The notes beneath the pieces are model-generated. The model was not told the origin of the DNA. It did not search any database and saw only the letters and a list, made by a program, of their open reading frames with translations. Of a stretch of 64,000 bases of DNA, positions 35,910-45,689 are shown piece after piece (the first letter of the stretch is position 1; each line of letters opens with the position of its first letter). The DNA lies in NCBI RefSeq assembly GCF_014197615.1, contig NZ_JACIFY010000008.1, positions 1-64,000 on the forward strand, written 5' to 3'. Source of the DNA: Rhizobium esperanzae. Its GTDB lineage: Bacteria; Pseudomonadota; Alphaproteobacteria; Rhizobiales; Rhizobiaceae. The position numbers and the translations under genes were made by a program.

Positions 35910-36284
35910 TCACGCCATAGAACTTGCATCGTCGTGATGTCTCGCCAAAATCTTGTAAAGCTCTTGCAGACTGTCCGCGCTCGGCCGTTCGGTGCTGTCC
36001 CCGCCCGCCAGGCGCCAGACCCGCTCGACATTGAGATCCTGCTTGGCCTGCGCAAGATCGTCGTTCAGCGACCGGATGACGATCTCCGATCGGCGTAACC
36101 GCCGGGACATTCTGACGAGCGCGGCAATCAGGAGGACAATGATGCCGATGACGCCGAGAACAAGGGCTGCGAACTGCCAATCAGCGAGAAAAGCCAGGTC
36201 GTTTCGAACCGCCGCCATAAAAAAAACGGCATTTTGCAATGCAATATGAAAACAGCTTAGCAGGTAGCTAGTCCACTCTTCCAT
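35910..36284 (-). CDS. Small membrane protein
   Basis: A 124-residue protein with one or two membrane helices (FAALVLGVIGIIVLLIAALVRM is clear; a weaker hydrophobic segment precedes it) and a C-terminal Arg/Asp-rich helix likely to form a short coiled coil (RSEIVIRSLNDDLAQAKQDLNVERVWRL). ATG 36284 follows GGAGGGCG; a GTG one codon earlier is also open. No family recognised. It converges with the preceding membrane-protein gene. Confidence 0.55.
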   Translation of the reverse strand: MEEWTSYLLSCFHIALQNAVFFMAAVRNDLAFLADWQFAALVLGVIGIIVLLIAALVRMSRRLRRSEIVIRSLNDDLAQAKQDLNVERVWRLAGGDSTERPSADSLQELYKILARHHDDASSMA

Positions 36285-36488
36285 CACGAGCGCCCTCCAA
36301 AACGATTCATATCTTGGAGCAGGCCGGCACGTCTAGCAGAGACTGACAATATCCCCCATGGCGAAACTATATTCGAGGTTGCATTACTCTGCCGAATTGA
36401 ACGCGAACTTCGCGATCGACCGTTTGGCGAGCCCGGCCCTTTGAAATTCCGCCGCAGACATGAAAAAAGCCAACAGTTGAGAGATAGA

Positions 36489-37562
36489 ATGAAGAGAAGA
36501 CGTTTCCTCGCCTCGGTTCCGCTCGCCCTGTTGTATGTCCGCGCAGGCCAGGCCCTGGCGCAGATGCCTCCGGAAAAAGGGCTGCGCGCCCTCGCCGACA
36601 GCAAGGCATTCCGATTCGGATCGGCAATCGACCTGCAGAACATCAGCGATCCGATCGCTTCCGAGATCTACATCCGCAACGTCAATTCGATAACGCCGCG
36701 AAACGAGCTGAAATGGACTGCGACGGAAAAGAGGCCGGGTGTTTTCAGCTTCGCAAGCGCCGATCGGATAGTTGCATTTGCTCGAAAAAACAACATGAAG
36801 GTTTATGGCCATACGCTGATCTGGTATCGCGTCCCCGAATGGGTGTCCGATATCACCGACGCGAAGACCATTCAGGCGGCGATGAACCGTCATATAAAAC
36901 AGGTTGTCACTCGCTATAAGAACTCGATCGACGCTTGGGATGTGGTGAACGAGCCGTTGGAGTATGATGCGCCGGATCTGCGGGATTGTGTTTTCCGCCG
37001 CCTTCTTGGCGACGATTATATACGTATGAGTTTCGACATGGCACATCAGGCCAATCCCGGTGCGACGCTGGTGCTCAACGAAACGCATCTGGAGAAGAAA
37101 TCCGACGTGTTCGAACAGAAGCGGGGGCGCATCCTGAAAATCGTCGAGGATCTCGTCGCCCGGAAAACGCCGATCAACGCAGTGGGGCTGCAGGCGCATT
37201 TCCGCCCCGGCCTCGACCGGATCGACCCGGAAGGAATGGGGCGGTTCTGCGTGGCCCTGAAGGACATGGGGATCGGCGTTTTCATCACCGAGCTCGATGC
37301 GTCCTGCCACTTCCTGAACCGCGACAAAGGCTTTTCGCCGGCGTCATACGCCGATATTTTCGGTGACGTGATCGCTGTGGCGGCCGAGCGTGGCGACTTG
37401 AAAGGCGTGACGGTATGGGGCATGTCGGAAAGATACGGCGAGCCCGATGAGAAGGGCGCCGATCCGGATGCGGCGTGCACGAAGCGCGTTAATCTTTACG
37501 ACGAAAGCAATACGCCGAGAAGTGCGGTTGATGGCATCCGACGGGCAATAGAGGCGATGTGA
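36489..37562 (+). CDS. Glycoside hydrolase family 10 (endo-1,4-beta-xylanase-like), exported
   Basis: A 357-residue protein with a Tat-like or Sec signal (MKRRRFLASVPLALL). The GH10 barrel shows GHTLIW (about 107-112), the acid/base glutamate in WDVVNEP (E155) and the nucleophile in ITELDA (E268), so it looks active. Position at the head of the EPS glycosyltransferase run resembles pssW of R. leguminosarum, which encodes a GH10-like hydrolase; the natural substrate is therefore probably the EPS rather than xylan (inference). Start at 36489; the frame opens at 36441. Confidence 0.85.
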   Translation: MKRRRFLASVPLALLYVRAGQALAQMPPEKGLRALADSKAFRFGSAIDLQNISDPIASEIYIRNVNSITPRNELKWTATEKRPGVFSFASADRIVAFARKNNMKVYGHTLIWYRVPEWVSDITDAKTIQAAMNRHIKQVVTRYKNSIDAWDVVNEPLEYDAPDLRDCVFRRLLGDDYIRMSFDMAHQANPGATLVLNETHLEKKSDVFEQKRGRILKIVEDLVARKTPINAVGLQAHFRPGLDRIDPEGMGRFCVALKDMGIGVFITELDASCHFLNRDKGFSPASYADIFGDVIAVAAERGDLKGVTVWGMSERYGEPDEKGADPDAACTKRVNLYDESNTPRSAVDGIRRAIEAM

Positions 37563-37596
37563 TGCGCAAGACGACAACGGAGACGTCGATAGATTC

Positions 37597-38748
37597 ATGA
37601 GAAAAGCCGTCATTTACGTGGAAAAGTTTTTGCCTGCCAGCCAGGCTTTTGTTCTCAACCAGGCGGTGGCCTTTCGTTCGTTCGAAGCTGAAATTCTTGC
37701 CGGCTCGCGAATCTCTTCCGCCCATACCAAAAAATCCACGGTTCCGGTTCATGACATCCGTCGGTCTCCCGTTGCGCGGGCCGGTGAACTGCTTCTGAAA
37801 ATCCCGCAGATCGGCCTGCCCTTCCTCTTTCCGGCGATCGACAAAGCCGATCTCGTTCACGCCCATTTCGGCAAGAACGGTTATGTCATCGGGCCCTTGG
37901 CTCGTGCCGCCGGCAAGCCGCTGGTCACGACTTTCCACGGTTTCGACGCTACCTATGGCGGCGACCCGAAAAAGCCCGGCGGCTTCAATCAGGTGCGCTT
38001 CTTCGCCAAGGGCCGCAGCGAGATGGCCGGCTGGAACAGCTGGAACATCGCCGTTTCCGACTTCATCCGCGACCGGTTGCTGGCGCTCGGCTTTCGCGCC
38101 GACCGGGTCTTTCGCCATCATATCGGCATCGATCTCGATCTCTTCAAAATGGAGCCCCGGCCCCGAAAAAAGGGATTGGTGGTTTCAATTGCTCGATTCG
38201 TCGACTACAAGGGCCATCGATTCATGATCGACGCGCTGTCCCGCGTGGCGGCTGCGGGCACTCCGGTTGAATTCGTCATGGTCGGCCAGGGTCCGTTGAA
38301 AGAGGAAATCGAAGCACTGGCGCGTCGTTCCTTGCCAAGCGTCACGATCCATGAAAATCTGTCGCAGACTGAGATAAGGGATCTGCTGGCCAGTGCAGAG
38401 CTTTATCTCCATGGAAGCGTGACCCTCGACAATGGTCACGCGGAAGCTTTTGGCCTCGCCAATCTGGAGGCGGAAGCCGTCGGGACTCCGGTCGTCGCAT
38501 TTCGCTCGGGAGGCGTGGGCGAAGCGATCGAAGAGGGGAAAACTGGTTATCTCGTGGAGGAGCGGGATGTCGCAGGAATGGCGGAAGCGGTCGGAAGACT
38601 GCTCAACGACCAGGCTCTGTGGACAGCCTTCAGCGCGCGGGCACCGCTTCTGGTGGCCGAGCGCTTCGACTTACGTCGTCAGACGGGGATGCTCGAGGAC
38701 TATTACAGTTCCGTGCTAGACGAATTTTCCAGCCGGGGTCGGACTTGA
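37597..38748 (+). CDS. Family 4 glycosyltransferase
   Basis: A 383-residue GT-B enzyme. The N-terminal domain starts KAVIYVEKFLPASQAFVLNQA and contains HAHFGKNG and TTFHGFDAT. The C-terminal domain has the GT4 pattern VARFVDYKGHRFMIDAL and LHGSVTLDNGHAEAFGLANLEAEAVGTPVVAF, whose E-x7-E glutamates are present. Retaining transfer to the growing EPS repeat unit is likely. Its stop shares a base with the next ATG (TGATG). Confidence 0.87.
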   Translation: MRKAVIYVEKFLPASQAFVLNQAVAFRSFEAEILAGSRISSAHTKKSTVPVHDIRRSPVARAGELLLKIPQIGLPFLFPAIDKADLVHAHFGKNGYVIGPLARAAGKPLVTTFHGFDATYGGDPKKPGGFNQVRFFAKGRSEMAGWNSWNIAVSDFIRDRLLALGFRADRVFRHHIGIDLDLFKMEPRPRKKGLVVSIARFVDYKGHRFMIDALSRVAAAGTPVEFVMVGQGPLKEEIEALARRSLPSVTIHENLSQTEIRDLLASAELYLHGSVTLDNGHAEAFGLANLEAEAVGTPVVAFRSGGVGEAIEEGKTGYLVEERDVAGMAEAVGRLLNDQALWTAFSARAPLLVAERFDLRRQTGMLEDYYSSVLDEFSSRGRT

Positions 38749-39269
38749 TGGTGCATAAAGGAAAAAAGCCGAAGTGGGGACTGAACGTATTTCGGCCGCT
38801 GCGGAACGGAATTGTGACCGTCAAATGGCTCTATTATACGAAGTTCTGGGGAATGGACATCGATCCGACCGCCAGCTTTTCGCTGAGCGTGCGGTTCGAC
38901 AAGACCAATCCGAAGGGATTGCATATCGGTGCTGAAACCTATGTCGCCTTCGAGGCGGCGATCCTCACCCACGATCTCACGCGCGGGCTCTATCTTCATA
39001 CGAGAATCGGCAAACGCTGCTTCATCGGCGCCCGCAGCATCATCTTGCCCGGCGTCGAAATCGGTGACGAATGCGTCATCGGTTCCGGCTCGGTGGTGAC
39101 CAAGAGCGTTCCGCCGCGTTCGCTGGTGGCCGGCAATCCGGCAAAGATCATCCGCAGCGACATAGAAATTATCAGCCGATACGGACGCATGAGCCCAGGA
39201 TCGGGAAGCCATCCAAATACTCAGAATCCAACGCAACTATCTTCATATCGGAGCTTGAATGAATTTTGA
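38748..39269 (+). CDS. Left-handed beta-helix acyltransferase (hexapeptide repeats)
   Basis: A 173-residue protein with hexapeptide repeats typical of CysE/LacA-type acetyltransferases: IGKRCFIGARSIILPGVEIGDECVIGSGSVVTKSVPPRSLVAGNPAKII. It is expected to O-acetylate the EPS repeat unit on the cytosolic side, as PssR does in the R. leguminosarum cluster. Its start overlaps the preceding glycosyltransferase stop, and its stop overlaps the next start by 11 bases, so it sits firmly inside the operon. Confidence 0.85.
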   Translation: MVHKGKKPKWGLNVFRPLRNGIVTVKWLYYTKFWGMDIDPTASFSLSVRFDKTNPKGLHIGAETYVAFEAAILTHDLTRGLYLHTRIGKRCFIGARSIILPGVEIGDECVIGSGSVVTKSVPPRSLVAGNPAKIIRSDIEIISRYGRMSPGSGSHPNTQNPTQLSSYRSLNEF

Positions 39270-40743
39270 GTCATCATCAAGTGAAGGCATTAGGCCTCAC
39301 GCCCTGAAAAAGAAGACGCTTTATTCTACTTTTTGGAATTTCATCCGCCTGGGCTATGTCAATTTTGCGCAGTTTGTCTTTTTCGTTATTTTAGCGCGGA
39401 TGTTGGAACCAGCCCAGTTCGGCACCTTTTCCGTTGCGGCTGTGATGTATCAGATTGTGCGTATGATCGCCGGCGCGGGTCTGGGTGAGGCTATTGTGCG
39501 CGCTCCGACGGTTGACTCTGAGCTACTGGATACCGTTTTCTGGGGAGCCCTAGCCTTCTCAACTATCGGCGCGGCAGCTCTCGCAGCATTGTCGATTCCA
39601 TATTCTATGATAATCCGCGCACCCGAGGTCGTGCCGCTCCTCCAGGCGCTCTCCGGCGTCATGATAGTTGGTTCGCTTAGCGTGGTGCACCTCAGCATAA
39701 AGACGCGCGAGTTCGGCCATAAGGCGCTGGCGTTGAGAACGGTCATCACAACGACGATCGGCGGCGTTTCCGGGGTGGCAGCTGCATTTGAGGGTATGGG
39801 GACGTGGAGCCTGTTCATCCAAATCGCCGTCGCCGAGTTGCTGGGCTTGTTCTTCTGGTGGACATCCGTGGCGTGGCGCCCGACATTCAAAGTCTCGCTC
39901 ACGCGCCTTTGGCCAATCTTTTCGTTCGGTATGGGTGTCACCGCAACGCAAATCTCCTGGCTTTTGCTGGTGCGTGTGCAGGACGTGGTAGTCTCGCGCT
40001 TCCTCGGTCTTGCAGCAGCAGCTAGCTATCGCGTTTCCTGGCGCCTTATCGATGTGATAGTGCAAACAACGTTCGGACCTATCGGAGGGGTCACAAGCGT
40101 AACGCTTTCTCGCCTCCAGAATGATAAGGTTGCCTTTAGGAGAGCCTATCTTCGCCTCCAAGGCCTCGCATCGTTTCTCACCATGCCGGCGATCGCCGGG
40201 TTTGCCGCCCTCGGTCCCGAGATTATCACCCTGACTTTCGGCCATAAGTGGGCATACGCAGGACCTGCCGCCCAAATTCTAGGCTGGCTGGCTATCCCAT
40301 TCTGCCTGAACTTTCTTGTGGGGCCGGCGTTGCAAGCGCTCGGCGCATCCGTCGCGATGTCCAGACTAGCTCTGCTTCAACTCGCTCTCACCACGGTATT
40401 CTCGGTGGTTGGCGCCCAATTCGGCCTCGAATATGTGGCGCTTGCATATGTCATCAGGGCATATCTTACCTTACCGCTTCAGCTCAGGCTGCTACAAAAG
40501 TTTTCCGGTATTGAACCACTCGCAGTAATGAAGGAGCTATCCTATCCAATCATATGCTCTGGAATAATGGTTGTCGTGCTACTCGTCGGAAAGAAATATT
40601 TGGATCCCAATCCGATCGAAGTTGTTCTTCTGATCTTCACGGGCGCACTAGTTTATTTTCTCTCGATCTTCGCAATTGGTCGACGGTGGCTGATTGAAAA
40701 TGTGAACTCTCTAAAGGGAGCGATAAGACATGACTCTCAATGA
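39259..40743 (+). CDS. Polysaccharide flippase, Wzx/MOP family
   Basis: A 494-residue polytopic protein with 12-14 predicted membrane helices and the MOP/Wzx pattern FWNFIRLGYVNFAQFVFFVILARMLEPAQFGTFSVAA at the N terminus. It flips the lipid-linked EPS repeat unit to the periplasm, the role PssL plays in R. leguminosarum. Base composition is a little lower in GC than the genes on either side. Its stop overlaps the pyruvyl transferase start by 14 bases. Confidence 0.87.
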   Translation: MNFESSSSEGIRPHALKKKTLYSTFWNFIRLGYVNFAQFVFFVILARMLEPAQFGTFSVAAVMYQIVRMIAGAGLGEAIVRAPTVDSELLDTVFWGALAFSTIGAAALAALSIPYSMIIRAPEVVPLLQALSGVMIVGSLSVVHLSIKTREFGHKALALRTVITTTIGGVSGVAAAFEGMGTWSLFIQIAVAELLGLFFWWTSVAWRPTFKVSLTRLWPIFSFGMGVTATQISWLLLVRVQDVVVSRFLGLAAAASYRVSWRLIDVIVQTTFGPIGGVTSVTLSRLQNDKVAFRRAYLRLQGLASFLTMPAIAGFAALGPEIITLTFGHKWAYAGPAAQILGWLAIPFCLNFLVGPALQALGASVAMSRLALLQLALTTVFSVVGAQFGLEYVALAYVIRAYLTLPLQLRLLQKFSGIEPLAVMKELSYPIICSGIMVVVLLVGKKYLDPNPIEVVLLIFTGALVYFLSIFAIGRRWLIENVNSLKGAIRHDSQ

Positions 40744-41785
40744 AAATATGAGCAAAACGCAAACCAAACACGAGAGAGTTACGTTACTGAAGCGGACGAT
40801 CGAAAAGGTCCTGGCAGATTTCATTCCGAAATTCGACAGCTTTTCTCTGCTGGACTTTCCCGACCATCCCAACGTCGGCGACAGCGCGATTTGGCTGGGT
40901 GAGACGAAATACTTCTTGGAGCAGCATGGGAAACACCCATCACTCGTGACCGCCATCACGCGGCACTCAATTGACGATACTGTCCGCAACCTGCCGGACG
41001 GCCCGATTTTCCTTCATGGCGGAGGCAACTTCGGCGATGTCTATCCCGAGCACCATGCCTGGCGAGAAGAACTTCTGCGCCGAACCAAAGGCCATCAGGT
41101 TATTCAGTTACCGCAATCACTTTACTTCAAGGACATGGGCCGGATGGCCCAAACAGCCCGCGCCATTGCCGAACACGGCAATTTCTCCATGCTGGTTCGC
41201 GATCATAAAAGCCTGGAATTTGCCAAACAGCACTTCGATTGCCGTGTCGAACTATGCCCGGATATGGCCTTCATCCTTGGCCCTATAGAAAGGCCTGTGA
41301 GGGAAAAGGTTGATATTTTCTGCCTGATGCGAACAGACGACGAAAAGATAGGCTATGATGCCGCGTCAACTGGAAGCAGCGGAAATTTGCGCTACGAAAG
41401 TTCGGACTGGCTGCAGGAAGATGCGGCAAAGATCGAACGCTTACGCCACCCTGATCATCTAACACGGTTGAAAGCTGCCCGATGGGGAGCGCTGCGTCGC
41501 AGCAACTATCGAAATTTCGGTTTCCATCTGATGGCCACCGATCGGCTCGACCGAGGACTTGCCATGCTCTCCTCCGGGCGCTGGGTCTTGACCGACCGGC
41601 TTCACGCTCACATCCTTTCAACGCTCCTCGGTCTCAATCATGTCGTGCTCGACAATAGCTACGGAAAGCTCAGCAGCTTTATCGAGGCTTGGACAGCCAA
41701 TACAGAAGGCGTTTTCACGATGAAGACCCCCGAAGATGCCTTTCGCTTCATTTCCGCTGAACTAAACAGGGACTCGCGTGCATGA
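40730..41785 (+). CDS. Polysaccharide pyruvyl transferase
   Basis: A 351-residue enzyme of the CsaB/ExoV/EpsO type: NVGDSAIWLGETKYF, PIFLHGGGNFGDVYPEHHAWRE and VIQLPQSLYFKDM near the N terminus, and WVLTDRLHAHILSTLLGLNHVVLDN near the C terminus. It transfers pyruvate from phosphoenolpyruvate to form ketal groups on the EPS sugars, giving negative charge (compare PssM/PssK). The stop overlaps the next start by four bases (ATGA). Confidence 0.9.
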   Translation: MTLNENMSKTQTKHERVTLLKRTIEKVLADFIPKFDSFSLLDFPDHPNVGDSAIWLGETKYFLEQHGKHPSLVTAITRHSIDDTVRNLPDGPIFLHGGGNFGDVYPEHHAWREELLRRTKGHQVIQLPQSLYFKDMGRMAQTARAIAEHGNFSMLVRDHKSLEFAKQHFDCRVELCPDMAFILGPIERPVREKVDIFCLMRTDDEKIGYDAASTGSSGNLRYESSDWLQEDAAKIERLRHPDHLTRLKAARWGALRRSNYRNFGFHLMATDRLDRGLAMLSSGRWVLTDRLHAHILSTLLGLNHVVLDNSYGKLSSFIEAWTANTEGVFTMKTPEDAFRFISAELNRDSRA

Positions 41786-42624
41786 TTTCTATCGTTCTTT
41801 CCACCCGCGACAGGGCAAATCAGCTTGCACAAGCTCTCGAGTACTTTCATGGTTTGATTTATGATGGAAACTTCGAGATTATCATCGTCAACAACGGCTC
41901 CAAGGATAACACTTCGGAAGTCATCGCGGATTTTGCAGCGAAAGCGACTTTTCCAGTCCATGAGGTTGTCGAACGGACCCCGGGCCTTGCCAACGCTCGC
42001 AATGCCGGAGTTAACGCGGGCAAAGGCGATATATTCGTTTTCACCGACGACGATTGTTACGTTGACCCAAATTTTCTCACCGAAATAACCCTGCCTTTCA
42101 AGTGGAAGGATATCGGTTTTGTAGGCGGTCGCATCACACTCTTCGATGAAACGGATGCGCTGATGACCGTACGTTACGACGAGCGGCCGATGACCTATTT
42201 CAAACTTACTTTCGTGCCGCCCGGCCATATCCAAGGTGCCTGCATGGCGTTCCGCAAAGAGGTCCTGCAATCCATTCACAATTTCGACCCCATCTTCGGC
42301 GCCGGCGCCCACTTCCCAGCAGAAGATTTCGATGCCGTGCTGCGCACACTGAATGCGGGTTGGTATGGAATTTACTGGCCGGAAGCGCATGTGCGGCACC
42401 ATCACGGGCGAAAAGAAGAAGACGTAGCAAAACTGCTGAAGGGATATTCGCTGGGCCGTGGCGCGGTTTTTGCCAAGCTGATATTCACCGAAAAGGCATT
42501 TAAGCTTGCGCGCCAAATGGTCAGTTGGCGCATTCGCACAGCCTTTAAGGACCGCGGTTCATTTTACTGGGAATTGCACGGATTTTTTGGATACCTCAAA
42601 TACTCCAGAAATACGCCCCAATAG
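41782..42624 (+). CDS. Family 2 glycosyltransferase
   Basis: A 280-residue GT2 enzyme: ISIVLSTRDRANQL, FEIIIVNNGSKDNT, DIFVFTDDDCYVDPNF as the DXD-type motif and AEDFDAVLRTLNAG on the acceptor side. It is short for the family and has no membrane helices. Translationally coupled to the pyruvyl transferase upstream. It is one of five consecutive family 2 or 4 enzymes expected to build the EPS repeat unit. Confidence 0.87.
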   Translation: MISIVLSTRDRANQLAQALEYFHGLIYDGNFEIIIVNNGSKDNTSEVIADFAAKATFPVHEVVERTPGLANARNAGVNAGKGDIFVFTDDDCYVDPNFLTEITLPFKWKDIGFVGGRITLFDETDALMTVRYDERPMTYFKLTFVPPGHIQGACMAFRKEVLQSIHNFDPIFGAGAHFPAEDFDAVLRTLNAGWYGIYWPEAHVRHHHGRKEEDVAKLLKGYSLGRGAVFAKLIFTEKAFKLARQMVSWRIRTAFKDRGSFYWELHGFFGYLKYSRNTPQ

Positions 42625-42655
42625 ACGCAATATATCCCATAGAAGGAGCTGGACA

Positions 42656-43594
42656 TTGCCCCTGATCAGCGTAGTTTTTTCCTCTTACAATGGCGAGAAA
42701 CGTCGCCTTAGGCAAATGTTGGAGTCGCTGACGAGGCAGAAATTGCCCCAAACTCAATGGGAAATCATTGCAGTCGACAACAATAGCAGCGACAGGACCA
42801 AGGAAGTATTTAACGAGTATCGAGAAAAGCTTCCAATAACCATACTTGAACAAAGAAAAGCGGGAAAGTCCGGCGCAATGAATCTTGCACTGGAGCACGC
42901 GAAGGGCGATATCGTCGTTCTGACAGACGACGATATATGCGCCGAACCCGACTGGCTCTCTGCGATTCTGGACTGTGCGGCCACCAATCCCGATTACGGG
43001 GTTTTCGGGGGCCGGATCCTGCCGGAGTGGGAGCATAGCCCCAAAGGTGAACCCTTCCTGGATTGGATCCCTATGGGTTCCACATTTGCAATTGTCGATG
43101 ATGCGGTCAGTGGCCCATGTGAGGCGACGAAAGTGTGGGGTCCTAACACGGCTGTAAGACGCGAAGCTTTGAAAGATACCCGTTACAGGGAAGATATCGG
43201 ACCGGTTCCCGGCGGACTTTTCGCAATGGGCGAAGACCAGGATATCATCATGCGATTGGCCTCACGCGGCGTGAAGGCATACCGCTGTGCGGAGGCGGTT
43301 GTTCATCACTGGATTGCTGCGTCGAGCGTTCGCGAAGAATGGGTTCAGAAGCGTGGGGAACGGTTGGGCTACGGGGTTCCGGCGCTCTTTCCGCTGGACG
43401 TTCCTTCCGGCTCGCGGATAGCAGGTGTTCCACTCCGAACGTGGGTGGAAAGCGCCAACTGGGCGTTACGAGCAGCTCTGCTTTATCCGTTGCCACGATC
43501 CAAGAAGCGTTTTTGGGCGATTTGGAAATATTACTACATGCGTGGATATCGTGCCGGAATTCGCAGGTATGCGCCCGCGACGCTGGCGCAGTGA
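42656..43594 (+). CDS. Family 2 glycosyltransferase
   Basis: A 312-residue GT2 enzyme starting at TTG 42656 (MPLISVVFSSYNGEKR) with AGAAGGAGCTGG directly upstream; the open frame runs back to 42506 into the preceding gene, where it has no homology. Motifs: IIAVDNNSSDRT, DIVVLTDDDICAEPDW and GEDQDIIMRLASRG. It probably adds one sugar of the EPS repeat. Confidence 0.83.
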   Translation: MPLISVVFSSYNGEKRRLRQMLESLTRQKLPQTQWEIIAVDNNSSDRTKEVFNEYREKLPITILEQRKAGKSGAMNLALEHAKGDIVVLTDDDICAEPDWLSAILDCAATNPDYGVFGGRILPEWEHSPKGEPFLDWIPMGSTFAIVDDAVSGPCEATKVWGPNTAVRREALKDTRYREDIGPVPGGLFAMGEDQDIIMRLASRGVKAYRCAEAVVHHWIAASSVREEWVQKRGERLGYGVPALFPLDVPSGSRIAGVPLRTWVESANWALRAALLYPLPRSKKRFWAIWKYYYMRGYRAGIRRYAPATLAQ

Positions 43595-43619
43595 TCGATT
43601 GGCCCAGGAGGCGGTAATT

Positions 43620-44504
43620 TTGAAACTCTCGGTGCTGATCAATAATTTCAACTATGGGCGCTTTTTGCGCCCATGCATCGACAGTGTTCTGTCGCAAGCC
43701 TATCCCGACTTTGAAGTGATCGTCGTCGACGACGGCTCGACGGATGATTCCAGGCAGATTCTCGCCTCCTATGGCGAGAAGATCCTGCCGGTGTTGAAGG
43801 AAAACGGCGGCCAGGCCTCGAGCTTCAATGCGGGTTTTGCGGCCGCGAGCGGCGATATCCTGTTTCTCCTCGATGCCGATGATGCGTTTCTGCCCGGTAA
43901 ACTCGCCGGGATCGCCGAGATCTACGATCGCAACGAGATCGACTGGTGTTTCGATCGGGTGACGACCGATGAAGGCGACCAGCCTCCGGCGCAACTGCAG
44001 GCGACGCTCTTCGACAAGCGGGATACGCTTCGCAACGGCGGCTTTCCCTCGCTTCCGGTTCCGACATCGGGCCTGAGTTTCCGACGCAGCCTGCTGTCGC
44101 AGATCCTGCCGATGTCGGTTGCGACAGACGTCGTCCTCAGCGACAACTATATCAAGTTTGCCGCAGCCTATCTCGGCCGCGGCGCCATCGTCGAAACACC
44201 GCTGACCTTCCAGCGCATTCATGCGTCGAACCGCTATACCGGCACGAGCAGGGCAAAAACATTGCGCCCGCGCATCATGATCGCCACAGGGCTGGAGCTG
44301 GCGCGTCGTTATGATGGGCTGCAGGCGCTCGGCAAGAGCCTGGTGGCCGGCGGCATTGCCGAAACGACGTCACTGCTGAAGCTCAGGAGCGAAGCGCGCA
44401 ATACGGTCGCCGGCGGCCCGTTCGGCGATACTGCCGCAACCGAAGTGGCCCTGATGGCGGCGCGCAAGCGTTTGGGAAATATGCTGCGGAGAGGACAGGC
44501 ATGA
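43620..44504 (+). CDS. Family 2 glycosyltransferase
   Basis: A 294-residue GT2 enzyme with start at TTG 43620 (MKLSVLINNFNYGRFL), where AGGAGGCGG precedes by a few bases; the frame is open upstream to 43425. Motifs: FEVIVVDDGSTDDSRQIL and DILFLLDADDAFLPGK. The later part of the usual acceptor motif is less clear. It overlaps the next glycosyltransferase start by four bases (ATGA). Confidence 0.83.
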   Translation: MKLSVLINNFNYGRFLRPCIDSVLSQAYPDFEVIVVDDGSTDDSRQILASYGEKILPVLKENGGQASSFNAGFAAASGDILFLLDADDAFLPGKLAGIAEIYDRNEIDWCFDRVTTDEGDQPPAQLQATLFDKRDTLRNGGFPSLPVPTSGLSFRRSLLSQILPMSVATDVVLSDNYIKFAAAYLGRGAIVETPLTFQRIHASNRYTGTSRAKTLRPRIMIATGLELARRYDGLQALGKSLVAGGIAETTSLLKLRSEARNTVAGGPFGDTAATEVALMAARKRLGNMLRRGQA

Positions 44505-45481
44505 ACCAGCAAGAAACTCTCCCGCCTTCATCCGCCGATACTGCAGCGCGCACCGCGCCATTGAAGATCGCCGTCGGCGTGCTGACCTATCGGCGCCTGG
44601 ACGGGATCGCCAAGCTGCTCGACGTCATGACGCGCCAGATCAGGCACGAGGCTCGCCCCTATCATCTCACCATGGTGATCGTCGACAATGATGCGGCCGG
44701 CAGCGCGAAGGCAACGGTGGAGGGGTTTGGCCAGACCGGCGCCTACGATCTGATCTACGTCGTCGAACAGAACCAGGGCATACCCTTTGCGCGCAACCGC
44801 GCGCTGGATTCGGCACCTCCCGGCACCGATCTCTTCTGCTTTCTCGACGACGACGAATGGCCGGTCGACGGCTGGCTTGATGCAATGCTGGAGACCCGCG
44901 AGAAAAGCAGCGCCGATTGCGTCTACGGCCCCGTCCAGCCGGTCTATCCCGAAAACCCGCCGGAATATTTCATCAAGGCCAGGGTATTCGAGCGCAAGAA
45001 GAACATGGACGGCCAGCGTATCGGTTATGCGGCTTCGAACAATGTCATGTTCGACTATCCCCTGATCCGCTCATGGAACCTTCGTTTTGAGGAGAAGATG
45101 CGCTTCACCGGCGGCACGGACTATCTTTTCTTCAATCAGGCCGTCCGCCGCGGCATGCAGATTTTCTGGGCTGACAAGGCGCTGGTCTATGACATCGTTC
45201 CTGCGAACCGGATGACCTGGAAATGGGTGTTGCAAAGACAGTACCGACTCGGCAATACCTTCGCCGTCAGCGAGGTTCTGCATGGCAATCTCAAGCGCCG
45301 GATTTATCGCGCCGCTTATGGTGCCACGCGAGTGCTGCTTGGACTGGTCATGCTGCCGGCGATCTTGATTTCACCCTACTGGGGCATGCGCGCCCTCACC
45401 CATGTTCTGCGCGGCGCCGGCATGGTCAACGGCATTCTCGGACATTCGTACCAGGAATATAAGCCCAATGCCGCTCTTTGA
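44501..45481 (+). CDS. Family 2 glycosyltransferase
   Basis: A 326-residue GT2 enzyme: KIAVGVLTYRRLDGIAKLL, LTMVIVDNDAAGSAK, DLFCFLDDDEWPVDGW (DXD type) and FTGGTDYLFFNQAVRRG. A C-terminal hydrophobic stretch (VLLGLVMLPAILISPYWGMRAL) suggests membrane attachment, as in PssC-like enzymes of R. leguminosarum that sit next to pssD/pssE. The symbol is left blank because the match to PssC cannot be verified here. A 208-base gap without features follows. Confidence 0.85.
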   Translation: MNQQETLPPSSADTAARTAPLKIAVGVLTYRRLDGIAKLLDVMTRQIRHEARPYHLTMVIVDNDAAGSAKATVEGFGQTGAYDLIYVVEQNQGIPFARNRALDSAPPGTDLFCFLDDDEWPVDGWLDAMLETREKSSADCVYGPVQPVYPENPPEYFIKARVFERKKNMDGQRIGYAASNNVMFDYPLIRSWNLRFEEKMRFTGGTDYLFFNQAVRRGMQIFWADKALVYDIVPANRMTWKWVLQRQYRLGNTFAVSEVLHGNLKRRIYRAAYGATRVLLGLVMLPAILISPYWGMRALTHVLRGAGMVNGILGHSYQEYKPNAAL

Positions 45482-45689
45482 GACTGTTTGGAGCATGTTC
45501 AGATGAGCTTTGACGCTTTCGACGTTCCAACCGGACATATCCTGTGTGATTGGCCGCCCATGAACTTCAAGGCTTCAACCAACCCGGCCAAAAATGGTAC
45601 AGTTCCGCGGAACTATCTTGACATGACCGCTGTTCGAACAGAACCGTTCCTCACACATGTCATCGGTCAAATATAGGAGATGCCTGTCT

